Origin: JACDHG01 sp963815295
GTDB lineage: Bacteria; Actinomycetota; Actinomycetes; Propionibacteriales; Nocardioidaceae
Reading direction: 5' to 3'
Length of the DNA: 64,000 bases
NCBI GenBank assembly: GCA_963815295.1
Contig: CAWFFZ010000008.1
Location: forward strand, 558,001 to 622,000
The position numbers were made by a program, and so were the translations under genes. The notes under the pieces were generated by a model. That model did no database searches, was not told where the DNA came from, and saw only the letters and a list, made by a program, of their open reading frames with translations. Below, one piece after another: positions 1 to 8,611 of this stretch (position 1 is its first letter; every line of letters starts with the position of its first letter).

Positions 1-14
1 CGGCCGCCCCGGCG

Positions 15-557
15 TCACTGGCAGGGCTGGTCGACCTGGGTATGAGCTTGGACTGCGGTCGCGACGTCGGTGAGGGGGTCGACCGGCGACCTGTCCTCAG
101 CTTCCGGGACGGTCATCTCGACGTACGGCGATCTACCGATCGTGGTGAACACCACGCTGCCGGTCGGCTGGCTGGTTCCGTCGAGGGGGCCCGCCTCGTC
201 TTCGGCGTACCAGCCGACGTCGTTGACGACGAAGCAGAACGAAGTGGGCACTAGCCCGGCCGGTCGCTCGACACCGCATCGAAGCACGATCGACGGATCG
301 CCCCAGGCGGCGCTCAGACCGTTGTCGGGATCGACCTCTCGCCGGTCGAGGTCGACGACGTTGTCGGGGAGGTCGTCTACCAGCTTCTCGCAAGCTGCTG
401 TGCCGGATCCTGCATCCACCGAGTCGACATCCACAGGCCCACTGCACGCTGTCATCACCGCCAGCGCGGCGCCCAGAGATGCGGCACCCCCCATCCTGCG
501 CGGAGCAGGTGGGGGGCGTCGCCAGATCGTCAACGTCAGATGTGTACGACCGGGCAC
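15..557 (-). CDS. DUF3515 family lipoprotein
   Basis: Protein of about 180 residues with a basic N-terminus (RRPPPAPRR), a short hydrophobic run and a lipobox-like VMTAC, so it is probably a lipoprotein attached to the outer face of the membrane. The rest matches the actinobacterial DUF3515 family, which typically sits beside thiL and has no known function. Cysteines downstream (CGVERP, FCFVV, QPCQ) could form disulfides. The GTG start at 557 overlaps the upstream Lrp-like gene by 22 bases; an internal ATG at 494 would lose the arginines needed before the signal core, so the longer form is preferred. The exact start is uncertain. Confidence 0.75.
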   Translation of the reverse strand: MPGRTHLTLTIWRRPPPAPRRMGGAASLGAALAVMTACSGPVDVDSVDAGSGTAACEKLVDDLPDNVVDLDRREVDPDNGLSAAWGDPSIVLRCGVERPAGLVPTSFCFVVNDVGWYAEDEAGPLDGTSQPTGSVVFTTIGRSPYVEMTVPEAEDRSPVDPLTDVATAVQAHTQVDQPCQ

Positions 558-772
558 GTGAGGGTGCGCGTGATGCCGTCTACCGCCTGCACGCGCGCGA
601 CCACGAGCTTGCCCAACTCGTCGACGTTGCGTGCCTCGGCGCGGACGATCACGTCGTAAGGCCCGGTCACGTCTTCGGCAAGGGTGACGCCCTTGACCTC
701 GGCGATGGCCAAGGCCACGTCGGCAGCCTTGCCGACTTCGGTCTGGATGAGGATGTAGGCCTGAACCACCAC
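536..772 (-). CDS. Lrp/AsnC ligand-binding domain protein (stand-alone RAM domain)
   Basis: A 78-residue protein made only of the Lrp/AsnC effector-binding (RAM) domain (AYILIQTEVGKAADVALAI, then GPYDVIVRAEA). It lacks a helix-turn-helix, as is usual for this actinobacterial family next to thiL. Such proteins oligomerise and may bind amino acids; the target is unknown. The frame is open further upstream, but a GGAGG six bases before GTG at 772 fixes the start there. It is co-oriented with the DUF3515 gene and divergent from thiL. Confidence 0.85.
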   Translation of the reverse strand: MVVQAYILIQTEVGKAADVALAIAEVKGVTLAEDVTGPYDVIVRAEARNVDELGKLVVARVQAVDGITRTLTCPVVHI

Positions 773-875
773 TGTGGACCTCCGAGGAATGAGTCGTGTC
801 GTTGACGCGGTGCCCACGCTACCGCCTGATTAGGTGGTCACCTACCTCGGGACCGCGCAAGCGAAGGGATCGCCC

Positions 876-1838
876 ATGACACAAGGATTGTCGGGCACAT
901 TGGGTGAGGTCGGCGAGTTCGGCCTGGTCACTGCGCTGACGTCTGTGTTTCAGCAAGGGAATGACGTCGTGGTGGGGCCGGGAGACGACGCTGCGGTCGT
1001 GCGGGTGCCCGGCGGCGAGGTAGTGGCTTCGCTCGACATGCTCGTACAAGGCCGACACTTCCGGCTCGACTGGTCGTCAGCGGATGACATCGGCCACAAG
1101 GCGGCGGCCGAGAACCTCTCCGACATCAACGCGATGGGAGGCCGCACGACTGCGCTCGTCGTCGGACTCGGTGCCCCGCCTGAGCTCGAGACAGCCTGGG
1201 CGCTCGAGTTCGCCCACGGCCTCGCCGACGAGGCGGCTGCGGTCGGTGCCAGCGTGGTCGGGGGAGATCTCACGCGCGCCGACACCATCACGATCGCGAT
1301 CACAGCCCTCGGCGTCTGCGAGCACGGCGTCGTACGTCGGTCGGGCGCCCATCCGGGCGATCTTGTGGCTATGGCAGGTCGTCAGGGCTGGGCCGGGGCG
1401 GGTTTCGCGGTGCTCGGGCGGGGCTTCCGCTCACCTCGCGTCGTGGTCGACTCGCACCGGCGGCCGTCGCCGCCGTATCACGCTGGCCCCGAGGCGGCTC
1501 AGCTCGGAGCGACGGCCATGATCGACGTCAGCGACGGCCTGCTGCAAGACATCGGCCACGTCGCCACTGCGAGTGGGGTGGCGATCGACGTCGACTCTGG
1601 CAGCTTCGACGTACCCGAACCGCTCCAGGCTGTCGGAGCCGCGCTGGGTGTGGACCCGCTTCACTTCGTGCTCACCGGCGGTGACGACTACTCGCTCGTA
1701 GCCACATTTCCCGTCGACGGCGCGCTGCCTGACACCTGGCTGGCCATCGGTCGCGTGCTCGAATCAGGTGAGACCGGTGTCGTCACTGTGGATGGTGCGC
1801 CGTATAACGACTCAGCAGGACACCAGCACTTCCGTTGA
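876..1838 (+). CDS. thiL: Thiamine-monophosphate kinase ThiL
   Basis: A 320-residue AIRS/PurM-like kinase that phosphorylates thiamine monophosphate with ATP to give thiamine diphosphate, the last cofactor-forming step. Visible marks are VGPGDDAAVV near the N-terminus (Mg/ATP-binding aspartates), SDINAMGG, VGGDLTRAD, MIDVSDGLLQD and LTGGDDYSLVATF. The ATG at 876 gives the usual MTQGLSG.. LGEVGEFGLV N-terminus; an upstream in-frame GTG adds residues without similarity. It is the first gene on the plus strand and is probably transcribed alone or with the next gene. Confidence 0.95.
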   Translation: MTQGLSGTLGEVGEFGLVTALTSVFQQGNDVVVGPGDDAAVVRVPGGEVVASLDMLVQGRHFRLDWSSADDIGHKAAAENLSDINAMGGRTTALVVGLGAPPELETAWALEFAHGLADEAAAVGASVVGGDLTRADTITIAITALGVCEHGVVRRSGAHPGDLVAMAGRQGWAGAGFAVLGRGFRSPRVVVDSHRRPSPPYHAGPEAAQLGATAMIDVSDGLLQDIGHVATASGVAIDVDSGSFDVPEPLQAVGAALGVDPLHFVLTGGDDYSLVATFPVDGALPDTWLAIGRVLESGETGVVTVDGAPYNDSAGHQHFR

Positions 1839-1881
1839 TCGAACGAGCCGATTAGCGCCAGTCGACGCATAGTCTGATCCT

Positions 1882-2388
1882 GTGTCCGAGCACGCGAGCG
1901 AACCGTTCACCTCCCGTCTGGCCGCTTTGGTTGCGGCGGTCCGCCTCGGCCCTGCCGCTGTCGCGATGGTCGCCGGCCTGTTGGTCGATGTTGCTGAGAA
2001 CCCAGACGATCCTTCCGAGCGGGCCACCCTCGCACGACTCGCGCGGCTTGGTCTCGACACCGACCGCCCTGGTCTCGCCGCGGCAGCTGGAGTGACCTGC
2101 TTCCTCTTCGTGCTGACGCTCGCGGGGGTTGCCTGGGTGGTTGTCGTTGCCTGCGACGAGGCGTTGCCAGCGGCTGACGAAGGACCGGCGTACGGGCGAG
2201 GCTTCCTGCGGCTACTGCTGCGAATCGTGGGCTGGTCAGCGTTGCTCGGCAGCCTGGCGGCGTTCGCGACCATGATCCTGACGTTCAGAGAGGACATCGT
2301 CGACACCCGCTGGACGATCTGGCTGGTGATCGGCTCCGGAGTCGCGATGGCCGCCTCGACGGCTGCAGCCCGTCGATCTGTCAGCTGA
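1882..2388 (+). CDS. Hypothetical membrane protein
   Basis: A 168-residue protein that I cannot assign to a named family. Hydrophobic segments lie at about residues 17-35, 68-90, 112-135 and 142-160, so it is probably an integral membrane protein with four helices and a charged loop after the first. The GTG start has no Shine-Dalgarno sequence but has TAGTCT exactly six bases upstream, the pattern of a leaderless actinobacterial transcript. It ends just before a strong hairpin shared with the convergent rpmB gene. Confidence 0.7.
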   Translation: MSEHASEPFTSRLAALVAAVRLGPAAVAMVAGLLVDVAENPDDPSERATLARLARLGLDTDRPGLAAAAGVTCFLFVLTLAGVAWVVVVACDEALPAADEGPAYGRGFLRLLLRIVGWSALLGSLAAFATMILTFREDIVDTRWTIWLVIGSGVAMAASTAAARRSVS

Positions 2389-2412
2389 AGGCGCGGGCAC
2401 CACCCATCACAA

Positions 2413-2439
2413 ACGCCCCGAGCCAATGGCTCGGGGCGT
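2413..2439. terminator. Bidirectional hairpin terminator
   Basis: Perfect 12-bp inverted repeat (ACGCCCCGAGCC / GGCTCGGGGCGT) with an AAT loop, flanked by AA on the left so that the minus-strand transcript ends in a short T run. It lies between the convergent ends of the membrane protein gene and rpmB and could stop transcription from both sides. Confidence 0.8.
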
Positions 2440-2458
2440 GCGATGGGGAAGGCTCAGG

Positions 2459-2644
2459 TCAGCGGGTGACCTTGCCCGCCTTCAGACAGGAGGTGCAGAC
2501 GTTCAGGCGCTTCGGGGAACCGGCGACAGTGGCACGCACCCGCTGGATGTTGGGGTTGAAGCGACGCTTGGTGATCTTGCGGGACCACGGACGGTTGTTA
2601 CCGAAGCCGGGCTTCTTTGCGCAGATGTCGCAGACGGCAGCCAC
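2459..2644 (-). CDS. rpmB: 50S ribosomal protein L28
   Basis: A 61-residue L28 of the large ribosomal subunit. It carries two CxxC pairs (CDIC near the N-terminus, CTSC near the C-terminus), so it is the zinc-binding (C+) form. The FNPNIQRVRA core is typical; the preceding stretch PWSRKITKRR differs from the common SHSHRRTKRR version. GTG start with GGAG seven bases upstream. It stands alone on the minus strand next to the divergent DAK2 gene. Confidence 0.95.
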   Translation of the reverse strand: MAAVCDICAKKPGFGNNRPWSRKITKRRFNPNIQRVRATVAGSPKRLNVCTSCLKAGKVTR

Positions 2645-2967
2645 GAGTAACTCCTGGAAATCAAGGGGGTGAGTCGGGTTTCAGGGTGCTGCCCGGAAAC
2701 CGGGCAACCGCACAAGAATAACGGATCGCGCAGCGGCGACGCCAATCGAGCACCCGCCCTTCCTCTTGCGTCCGTGCGGGGGAGCGCTGGGGCGGCCGGC
2801 GGCACGGACGGAAGGGTTGGAGTCCAGGCACGCCGGCGGGCAGGTACGGCGTTAGGGTGTGCCGCAGAACACGCTGGCTTCGGCGAGCCGTTGCGCCCAC
2901 CAAGGGCGGCGCCGCGACATACCTCGAGCCGCCTCCGCCCGGCGCCCTGCGCCCCGACCCAAGGACC
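2645..2967. promoter_or_regulatory. Divergent intergenic region with rpmB promoter and leader hairpin
   Basis: This 323-base gap holds no gene. On the minus strand a TATTCT (-10, 2720-2715) with TTGGCG (-35, 2745-2740, spacer 19) would start rpmB transcription near 2708. The RNA would then begin almost directly with the perfect hairpin GCCCGG-TTT-CCGGGC (2705-2691), about 46 bases before the rpmB start codon. No clear promoter for the plus-strand DAK2 gene could be picked out. Confidence 0.4.
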
Positions 2968-4599
2968 ATGACCGTGAGCGAGTCACCCGAGGTAGCGCTG
3001 CTGCTTCGCTGGTGCGACCTCACCCTCACTGCGCTCGGGGAGGCTCGCGAGGAGATCGACGCCCTTAACGTCTTCCCTGTCCCCGACGGCGATACGGGCA
3101 CGAATCTCTACCTGACGTTCGAGGCGGCCAGGCAGGCCATCCTCGACTCCGAGCGCGGCTCTCTGGTGACCGCGCTGACAGTGTTTGCGCGTGGTGCGCT
3201 GCTCGGCGCACGCGGCAACTCCGGAGTGATCTTGTCGCAGCTGATGCGGGCAGGTGCCGACGGGCTGCTGCGCGGCGACCCGACGAAGCCGGGCCAGCTC
3301 ATCGCTGACACATTGACGATGGCCGCCGATGCGGCGTATGACGCCGTAGCCGAGCCGGTCGAAGGCACGATGCTGACCGTGGCACGCGCAGCGGCGGAAG
3401 CCGCGCAGGCGGCTGTGCCGGGAGCACCCGAGGACCTTGCGGCACAGATGGGCTACGTCGTGAAGAACGCTGCCAGTGCCGCCCGGGTGGCATTGGCGCG
3501 CACGCCCGAGCAACTGGAGACACTGGCCCTCGCCGGCGTCGTCGACGCTGGCGGGCGTGGCCTCTGCGTCATCCTCGACGCCGCCGAGGAAGCATTGACC
3601 GGGAAGCGACCCGCAGGGCAGCAACGCCGGTCTGCTCAACTCCCGGCGCCAACGATCACGCCCGGTGACCTGTCACCGGACGGCCCTGGCTACGAGGTGA
3701 TGTACCTCCTCGACGCGGATGCGGCGGCCGTCGCCACCTTGCGAGAGCGACTTGCACCGCTCGGTGACTCGCTCGTTGTCGTCGGCGGGGACGGGCTGTG
3801 GAACGTCCACGTGCATGTCGACGACGTAGGTGCAGCCGTCGAAGCCGGCATCGAGGCCGGCCGGCCGCATCGGGTGCGGGTGACCCATTTCGCCGAGCAG
3901 GTCGCGCAGCGCCGAGTCTCGCACCCGCAGACCGTCGGCGGCCGCGGTGTCGTCGTGGTGGCGGCGGGCGACGGGCTTGCGTCGCTGTTCACTTCTGCCC
4001 ACTCGGTGGTGGTCCGCGGTGGGCCGGGACGCCGATGCTCCACCGGCGAGATCCTTGACGCGATCCGCCAAAGTGGCTGTGGAGAGGTCATCGTGTTGCC
4101 CAATGACGCCGACTCGGTTGCCGTCGCCGAAGCAGCCGCCAGTGCCGCACGCGACGTCGGCGTGCGCGCGGCGGTGATCCCGACGCGCGCCCAGGTGCAG
4201 GGCCTGGCGGCGGTCGCCGTCCACGACCCGGCGCGCAGCTTCGACGACGACGTGGTGCACATGACGTCGGCTGCCGGCCACACTCGGCAGGGCGCCGTCA
4301 CGATCGCGGTCAAGGACGCCATGACGATGGCTGGCCCGTGTCGTGCCGGCGACAGTCTCGGCGTTGTGGAGGGCGACTTCGCGGTGGTCGGAGACGCACT
4401 CGAGCCAGTCGCGATCGACGTGCTCGAGCGGCTGCTGTCCGGTGGCGGCGAGCTCGTTACCCTGGTGCGCGGGACCGATGCCACCGACGACTTGGTGGAG
4501 CACGTCGAGGCGCACGTGCGACGTACCCGTCCCGAGGTCGACGTGGTCGTCTACGAGGGGGGTCAGGCGCGCTACCCCCTGCTCATCGGAGTCGAGTAG
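2968..4599 (+). CDS. DAK2 domain fatty-acid-kinase-like protein (FakA/YloV family)
   Basis: A 543-residue protein of the DAK2/FakA family. The N-terminal DhaL-like kinase domain (about 1-210) shows FPVPDGDTGTNLYLT, ARGNSGVILSQ, EGTMLTVAR and DAGGRGLCVILD; a middle and C-terminal FakA-type region follows. FakA phosphorylates fatty acids held by a separate FakB (DegV) protein; no FakB is encoded in this window, so the substrate here is inferred. In actinobacteria this gene classically precedes recG, and here its TAG stop overlaps the recG GTG by one base. The ATG at 2968 was chosen because upstream in-frame codons show no family similarity. Confidence 0.85.
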   Translation: MTVSESPEVALLLRWCDLTLTALGEAREEIDALNVFPVPDGDTGTNLYLTFEAARQAILDSERGSLVTALTVFARGALLGARGNSGVILSQLMRAGADGLLRGDPTKPGQLIADTLTMAADAAYDAVAEPVEGTMLTVARAAAEAAQAAVPGAPEDLAAQMGYVVKNAASAARVALARTPEQLETLALAGVVDAGGRGLCVILDAAEEALTGKRPAGQQRRSAQLPAPTITPGDLSPDGPGYEVMYLLDADAAAVATLRERLAPLGDSLVVVGGDGLWNVHVHVDDVGAAVEAGIEAGRPHRVRVTHFAEQVAQRRVSHPQTVGGRGVVVVAAGDGLASLFTSAHSVVVRGGPGRRCSTGEILDAIRQSGCGEVIVLPNDADSVAVAEAAASAARDVGVRAAVIPTRAQVQGLAAVAVHDPARSFDDDVVHMTSAAGHTRQGAVTIAVKDAMTMAGPCRAGDSLGVVEGDFAVVGDALEPVAIDVLERLLSGGGELVTLVRGTDATDDLVEHVEAHVRRTRPEVDVVVYEGGQARYPLLIGVE

Positions 4600-6800
4600 T
4601 GCCCGCGATAAACCTGCGCACCAAGCTCGACCGGGTGGTCGGAGACAAGACCCTCACGGCACTGAAGAAGGCGCTCGAGATCGAGACGGTCGGCGACCTG
4701 CTGGGCCACTACCCGCGCGCCCTGCACGATGCGGGCAAGCTGAGCGACTTCTCTGACCTGCACCTCGACGAGCATGTGACCGTGGTAGCGAAAGTGCTCA
4801 CGGTGAGGAACTTCGACTACAAGCAGAAAGGCACCAACAAGCTCGGGGTTCGCACCGAGCTCATCGTCACCGACGGCGAGCGCGACCTGACCTTGACGTT
4901 CTTCCAGCAGGCGTGGCGAGTCAAGCAGCTCCCGCCCGGCACGATTGCGATGCTCAGCGGCAAGGTCAGCGTCTACCGCAACCGACGGCAGCTCGCCCAT
5001 CCGACCTGCGAGGTCCTGGGCGTCGGGTCTGACCTGGAGGAGTATGCCGACCACGAGTTCCCTCGTTGGATCCCGATCTACCCGGCGACGTCGTCGGTGA
5101 CCTCGGAGACGATCCGCAAGACCGTCGAGCAGACGCTCGTCATGCTCGACGAGATCCCCGACCCGGTGCCCGACGACGTACGACCGCGCTTGCTGATGCC
5201 GTACGACGAGGCGATCCGGGCGATCCACCAGCCCGACGACCGCCGCCACTTCAAGCGTGCCCAAGCCCGGCTGCGCTTCGATGAGGCGTTCTTGCTCCAG
5301 ACGATCCTGGCCCAGCGACGGCAGGCAACCCTGGCCATGGCGGCGGTGCCCCGCAGCGGGAAGAAGGGTGGGCTCGCAGACCGGTTCGACGCCGAACTCC
5401 CGTTCGTCCTCACGGACGGCCAGCGCGAGATCGGCGAGGAGCTGGCAGCCGATCTGACGCGCACCCATCCGATGCACCGCCTGCTCCAGGGTGAGGTCGG
5501 CTCTGGCAAGACCGTGGTGGCGCTGCGCGCGATGCTCCAGGTCATCGACAGCGGCGGACAGACGGCACTGCTGGCACCCACCGAGGTGCTCGCCGCGCAA
5601 CACCACCGATCGATCGTCGAGCTCCTCGGCGCGATGGCTGAGGGCGGGATGCTCGGCGGCGCGGACGACGCGACCTCCGTCGAGCTCGTCACTGGCTCGA
5701 TGACTGCGCCGCGACGACGCGAGGCGCTGGCCAACGTCGCGTCCGGGGCAGCTGGGATCACCATCGGAACCCATGCCCTGCTCGAGGAAGGTGTGCAGTT
5801 CGCCGAGCTCGGCATGGTCGTGGTCGACGAGCAGCACCGGTTCGGCGTCGAGCAGCGTGCCGCCCTGACCAGCAAAGGAGGGTCGGGCTCCCCACACGTA
5901 TTAGTCATGACCGCGACGCCAATCCCTCGGACGGTCGCGATGACGGTGTTCGGCGACCTCGACGTGTCGACCCTGCGGGAGCTCCCCGTGGGTCGGGTGC
6001 CGATCCAGACGACCGTGGTGCCCACGGCCGAGCTGCCGGAGTGGCTCGACCGCGCGTGGCAGCGCATCCGCGAGGAGGTCGGCAAGGGCCACCAGGCGTA
6101 CGTCGTCTGCCCGCGCATCGGCGCCGACGCCACCGAGCCGGCGACGGAGGAGGCCCCAGACGACCCCGACGCTCCCGAGGGTCGTCGACCGCCGCTCGCC
6201 CTTGTCGACGTCGCTGAGCGGCTGGCCGGGGGACCGCTGTCGGGGATCCGAATGGGGATCCTGCACGGACGGCTGCCGGTCGACGAGAAGGACAAGACGA
6301 TGCGCCAGTTCGCGGCCGGCGAGATCGAGGTCCTTATCGCCACGACGGTCATCGAGGTCGGCGTCGACGTACCGAACGCCTCCGTGATGCTCGTCCTCGA
6401 CGCCGACCGCTTCGGTGTGTCTCAGCTCCATCAGCTTCGCGGCCGGGTCGGGCGGGGCACCGCGGCTGGCCTCTGCCTGTTGGTCACCGACGCTCCCCAC
6501 GAGTCGAAGGCGAGGGACCGGGTCGAAGGGGTGGCGGCAACCGCCGACGGGTTCGAGCTGGCCAGGCTGGACCTCGAGAGTCGGCGCGAAGGCGACGTGC
6601 TCGGCGCCAGCCAGTCAGGTCGGCGCTCGAGCCTGCGGCTCCTTTCGGTGCTCCGAGACGAGGACGTCATCGTGTCCGCACGCACAGCCGCGGACGCTGT
6701 GGTCGAAGTCGACCCGGGCCTTAAGCGTCACCCGGCTTTGGCCGCCGCCGTCGCCGACCTGCTCGCCACCGAACAGGCCGGCTATCTGGAGAAGACGTGA
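4599..6800 (+). CDS. recG: ATP-dependent DNA helicase RecG
   Basis: A 733-residue helicase that reverses stalled forks and branch-migrates Holliday junctions. An N-terminal wedge/OB domain (to about residue 250) is followed by the helicase core with GEVGSGKTVVALRA (Walker A), VVDEQHRFGVEQR (DEQH box), TATPIPRT (motif III), TTVIEVGVDVPNA and QLRGRVGRG (motifs V and VI). An acidic insertion (ATEPATEEAPDDPDAPEG) lies between the helicase lobes. The GTG start at 4599 shares one base with the previous stop codon, and the end overlaps rsmD by four bases, so the three genes are translationally coupled. Confidence 0.96.
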   Translation: MPAINLRTKLDRVVGDKTLTALKKALEIETVGDLLGHYPRALHDAGKLSDFSDLHLDEHVTVVAKVLTVRNFDYKQKGTNKLGVRTELIVTDGERDLTLTFFQQAWRVKQLPPGTIAMLSGKVSVYRNRRQLAHPTCEVLGVGSDLEEYADHEFPRWIPIYPATSSVTSETIRKTVEQTLVMLDEIPDPVPDDVRPRLLMPYDEAIRAIHQPDDRRHFKRAQARLRFDEAFLLQTILAQRRQATLAMAAVPRSGKKGGLADRFDAELPFVLTDGQREIGEELAADLTRTHPMHRLLQGEVGSGKTVVALRAMLQVIDSGGQTALLAPTEVLAAQHHRSIVELLGAMAEGGMLGGADDATSVELVTGSMTAPRRREALANVASGAAGITIGTHALLEEGVQFAELGMVVVDEQHRFGVEQRAALTSKGGSGSPHVLVMTATPIPRTVAMTVFGDLDVSTLRELPVGRVPIQTTVVPTAELPEWLDRAWQRIREEVGKGHQAYVVCPRIGADATEPATEEAPDDPDAPEGRRPPLALVDVAERLAGGPLSGIRMGILHGRLPVDEKDKTMRQFAAGEIEVLIATTVIEVGVDVPNASVMLVLDADRFGVSQLHQLRGRVGRGTAAGLCLLVTDAPHESKARDRVEGVAATADGFELARLDLESRREGDVLGASQSGRRSSLRLLSVLRDEDVIVSARTAADAVVEVDPGLKRHPALAAAVADLLATEQAGYLEKT

Positions 6801-7360
6801 CTCGCATCATTGGTGGCAGCGTGGGTGGTCGCCGGATCAAGGCGCCTTCGGGGCTCACCACACGCCCGACGTCAGACCGGGTGCGCGAGGCGTTGTTCTC
6901 CGCTCTCGAGTCCGAGCTCGGCACCCTGGCCGGTAGGCATGTGGCCGACGTGTATGCCGGGTCTGGCGCCGTCGGGTTGGAAGCATTGTCGCGAGGTGCC
7001 GCGTCCGCCACGCTCGTGGAGCATGACCGTGCCGCCGCCGCCCTGATCCGGGCCAACGCCCGCACCCTCGGGCTGAGCGGCGTCACCGTCGTGGCAGCCC
7101 ACGCCGAGCGCTGGGCGGCGGGAGCCCCTGCCGGGCAGCCGTTCGACATGATGTTCCTCGACCCGCCCTACCCCATGCCCTCCGACGCAGTTGCAGACCT
7201 AATTGTTCAGCTCCGGGTGCAGTCGTGGCTCCAACCGGGTGCGCTGGTGGTGGTCGAACGTTCACATCGAGGCGCTCCGTGGCGGTGGCCCGATGGGTTC
7301 GAGGGGATGCGATCGCGGAAGTACGGGGAGACAATCCTCTGGTACGGTCGCCGAGCGTGA
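6797..7360 (+). CDS. rsmD: 16S rRNA (guanine(966)-N(2))-methyltransferase RsmD
   Basis: A 187-residue SAM-dependent methyltransferase that modifies G966 of 16S rRNA. N-terminal IIGGSVGGRRIKAP and RPTSDRVREALFSAL are family hallmarks; DVYAGSGAVGLEALSRGA is the SAM-binding loop and FLDPPYP the catalytic DPPY motif. GTG start in a four-base overlap with the recG stop. Confidence 0.95.
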   Translation: MTRIIGGSVGGRRIKAPSGLTTRPTSDRVREALFSALESELGTLAGRHVADVYAGSGAVGLEALSRGAASATLVEHDRAAAALIRANARTLGLSGVTVVAAHAERWAAGAPAGQPFDMMFLDPPYPMPSDAVADLIVQLRVQSWLQPGALVVVERSHRGAPWRWPDGFEGMRSRKYGETILWYGRRA

Positions 7361-7447
7361 CCGATCTCGGGCACGCGACGAGTCGCCAACCGCCTCGTCG
7401 GGGGCAAGGCGAGCGATGGCCGCCCTGATGTCAGCGAGGTATGAGCG

Positions 7448-7924
7448 ATGCGCAGAGCCGTGTATCCAGGGTCGTTCGACCCAGTGACGAACGGTCATCT
7501 CGACATCGTGTCCCGAGCGGCATTGCTGTTCGACGAGGTGGTGGTCGGCGTCCTGGTCAACGAAGCGAAGGCCGGGCTGTTCTCCCTCGACGAGCGGCTG
7601 GGCATGCTGAGCGAAGCCGTTTCCGAGCACGACAATGTGCAGGTGTCGTCGTTTGACGGCTTGCTGGTCGACTTCTGCCGTGCTCAGGACGCGGTGGCGA
7701 TTGTGAAGGGTTTACGCAGCGGGGGCGACTACGACTACGAGGTGCAGATGGCGCACATGAATGAGCGGCTGGCGGGGGTTCAGACCGTGTTCCTCCCGGC
7801 TCGGCCCGGACTCAGTTTCGTGGCATCGAGCCTGGTCAAGGAAGTGGCTCGGTTTGGTGGAGACGTGACGGGCCTCGTACCCTCATACGTCCTCGAACCG
7901 CTGCGTCGTCGGCTGGCCGACTGA
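7448..7924 (+). CDS. coaD: Phosphopantetheine adenylyltransferase
   Basis: A 158-residue CoaD that joins 4'-phosphopantetheine and ATP to dephospho-CoA in coenzyme A synthesis. The nucleotidyltransferase motif YPGSFDPVTNGHLDI (with T/HxGH) is at the N-terminus, and KGLRSGGDYDYEVQMAHMN and SSLVKEVARFGGDV follow in the usual places. It follows rsmD as in other actinobacteria, with an 87-base gap. Confidence 0.97.
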   Translation: MRRAVYPGSFDPVTNGHLDIVSRAALLFDEVVVGVLVNEAKAGLFSLDERLGMLSEAVSEHDNVQVSSFDGLLVDFCRAQDAVAIVKGLRSGGDYDYEVQMAHMNERLAGVQTVFLPARPGLSFVASSLVKEVARFGGDVTGLVPSYVLEPLRRRLAD

Positions 7925-7927
7925 GCC

Positions 7928-8488
7928 ATGAGCCGTCACCAGAGTTCTAATTCCTCGCCAGAAGGGGCCCATGTGGAGGTCGTGCACGCAATCCAGGAGC
8001 TTCGCACTACCGTCGAGGACGCCCGGTCCATGCCCATGTCACAGTCGGCGGTCGTCAACCGCGCGGAGCTGCTCGAACAGATCGACCAGCTTCAGGTGAC
8101 CCTCGCAGAGGCGTTCACCACCTCCGACGAGGTGTTCTCGGCGCGCGACCGGCTCCTTCAGGAGGCGCGCAGTGAGGCGGGGCGAATCGTCGCTGACGCG
8201 CACAGTGAACGCGAGAAGCTCGTCTCGGAGACCGAGGTCTACAAGATCGCAAAGCGAGAGTCAGAACAACTGCGCACCGACGCCAACGCCGACGCCGCAT
8301 CGTTACGCCTTGAAACGGACGAGTACGTCGACCAGCGCCTCGCGAACCTCGAGATCGCTCTCAACAAGACTCTCGACGCGGTCTCGCGCGGGAGGGATCG
8401 GCTCCAGGGTCGATCGGGGCTTGACGACCTGGATGACGCGGAGCGCAACGACGACGCGCCGCCGTTCCGGTTCCCCGGCCACAACTGA
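7928..8488 (+). CDS. SepIVA-like DivIVA-domain coiled-coil protein
   Basis: A 186-residue, charged, almost wholly helical protein. Residues 15-160 are predicted coiled coil (ELLEQIDQLQVTLAEAF, EARSEAGRIVADAHSER). In mycobacteria the gene between coaD and the DUF177 gene encodes SepIVA, a DivIVA-like factor for septation and polar wall growth; synteny and composition suggest the same role. It starts with ATG three bases after the coaD stop, so it is probably co-transcribed. Confidence 0.7.
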   Translation: MSRHQSSNSSPEGAHVEVVHAIQELRTTVEDARSMPMSQSAVVNRAELLEQIDQLQVTLAEAFTTSDEVFSARDRLLQEARSEAGRIVADAHSEREKLVSETEVYKIAKRESEQLRTDANADAASLRLETDEYVDQRLANLEIALNKTLDAVSRGRDRLQGRSGLDDLDDAERNDDAPPFRFPGHN

Positions 8489-8611
8489 ACCCGCTGGATA
8501 TCGCTCGATTTGAGGCTGGCAAGGCTCACCCGTTACTCTTAGTGGCTGCCTTCTCCGGAGGGCGGTGCTGTGTGGTCTGCCACCTGTCGGAAGCTACTGG
8601 AAGTTTGTGCG

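Noticed and set aside
2968..4599. DAK2 gene as part of the dihydroxyacetone kinase system
   Set aside because: It is a full FakA-type protein in the conserved recG context, far from dhaKLM, and lacks a DhaK domain.
4572..5897. Minus-strand open frame of 441 codons over recG
   Set aside because: Antisense shadow of recG; composition is Arg/His/Glu-rich with no recognisable domain.
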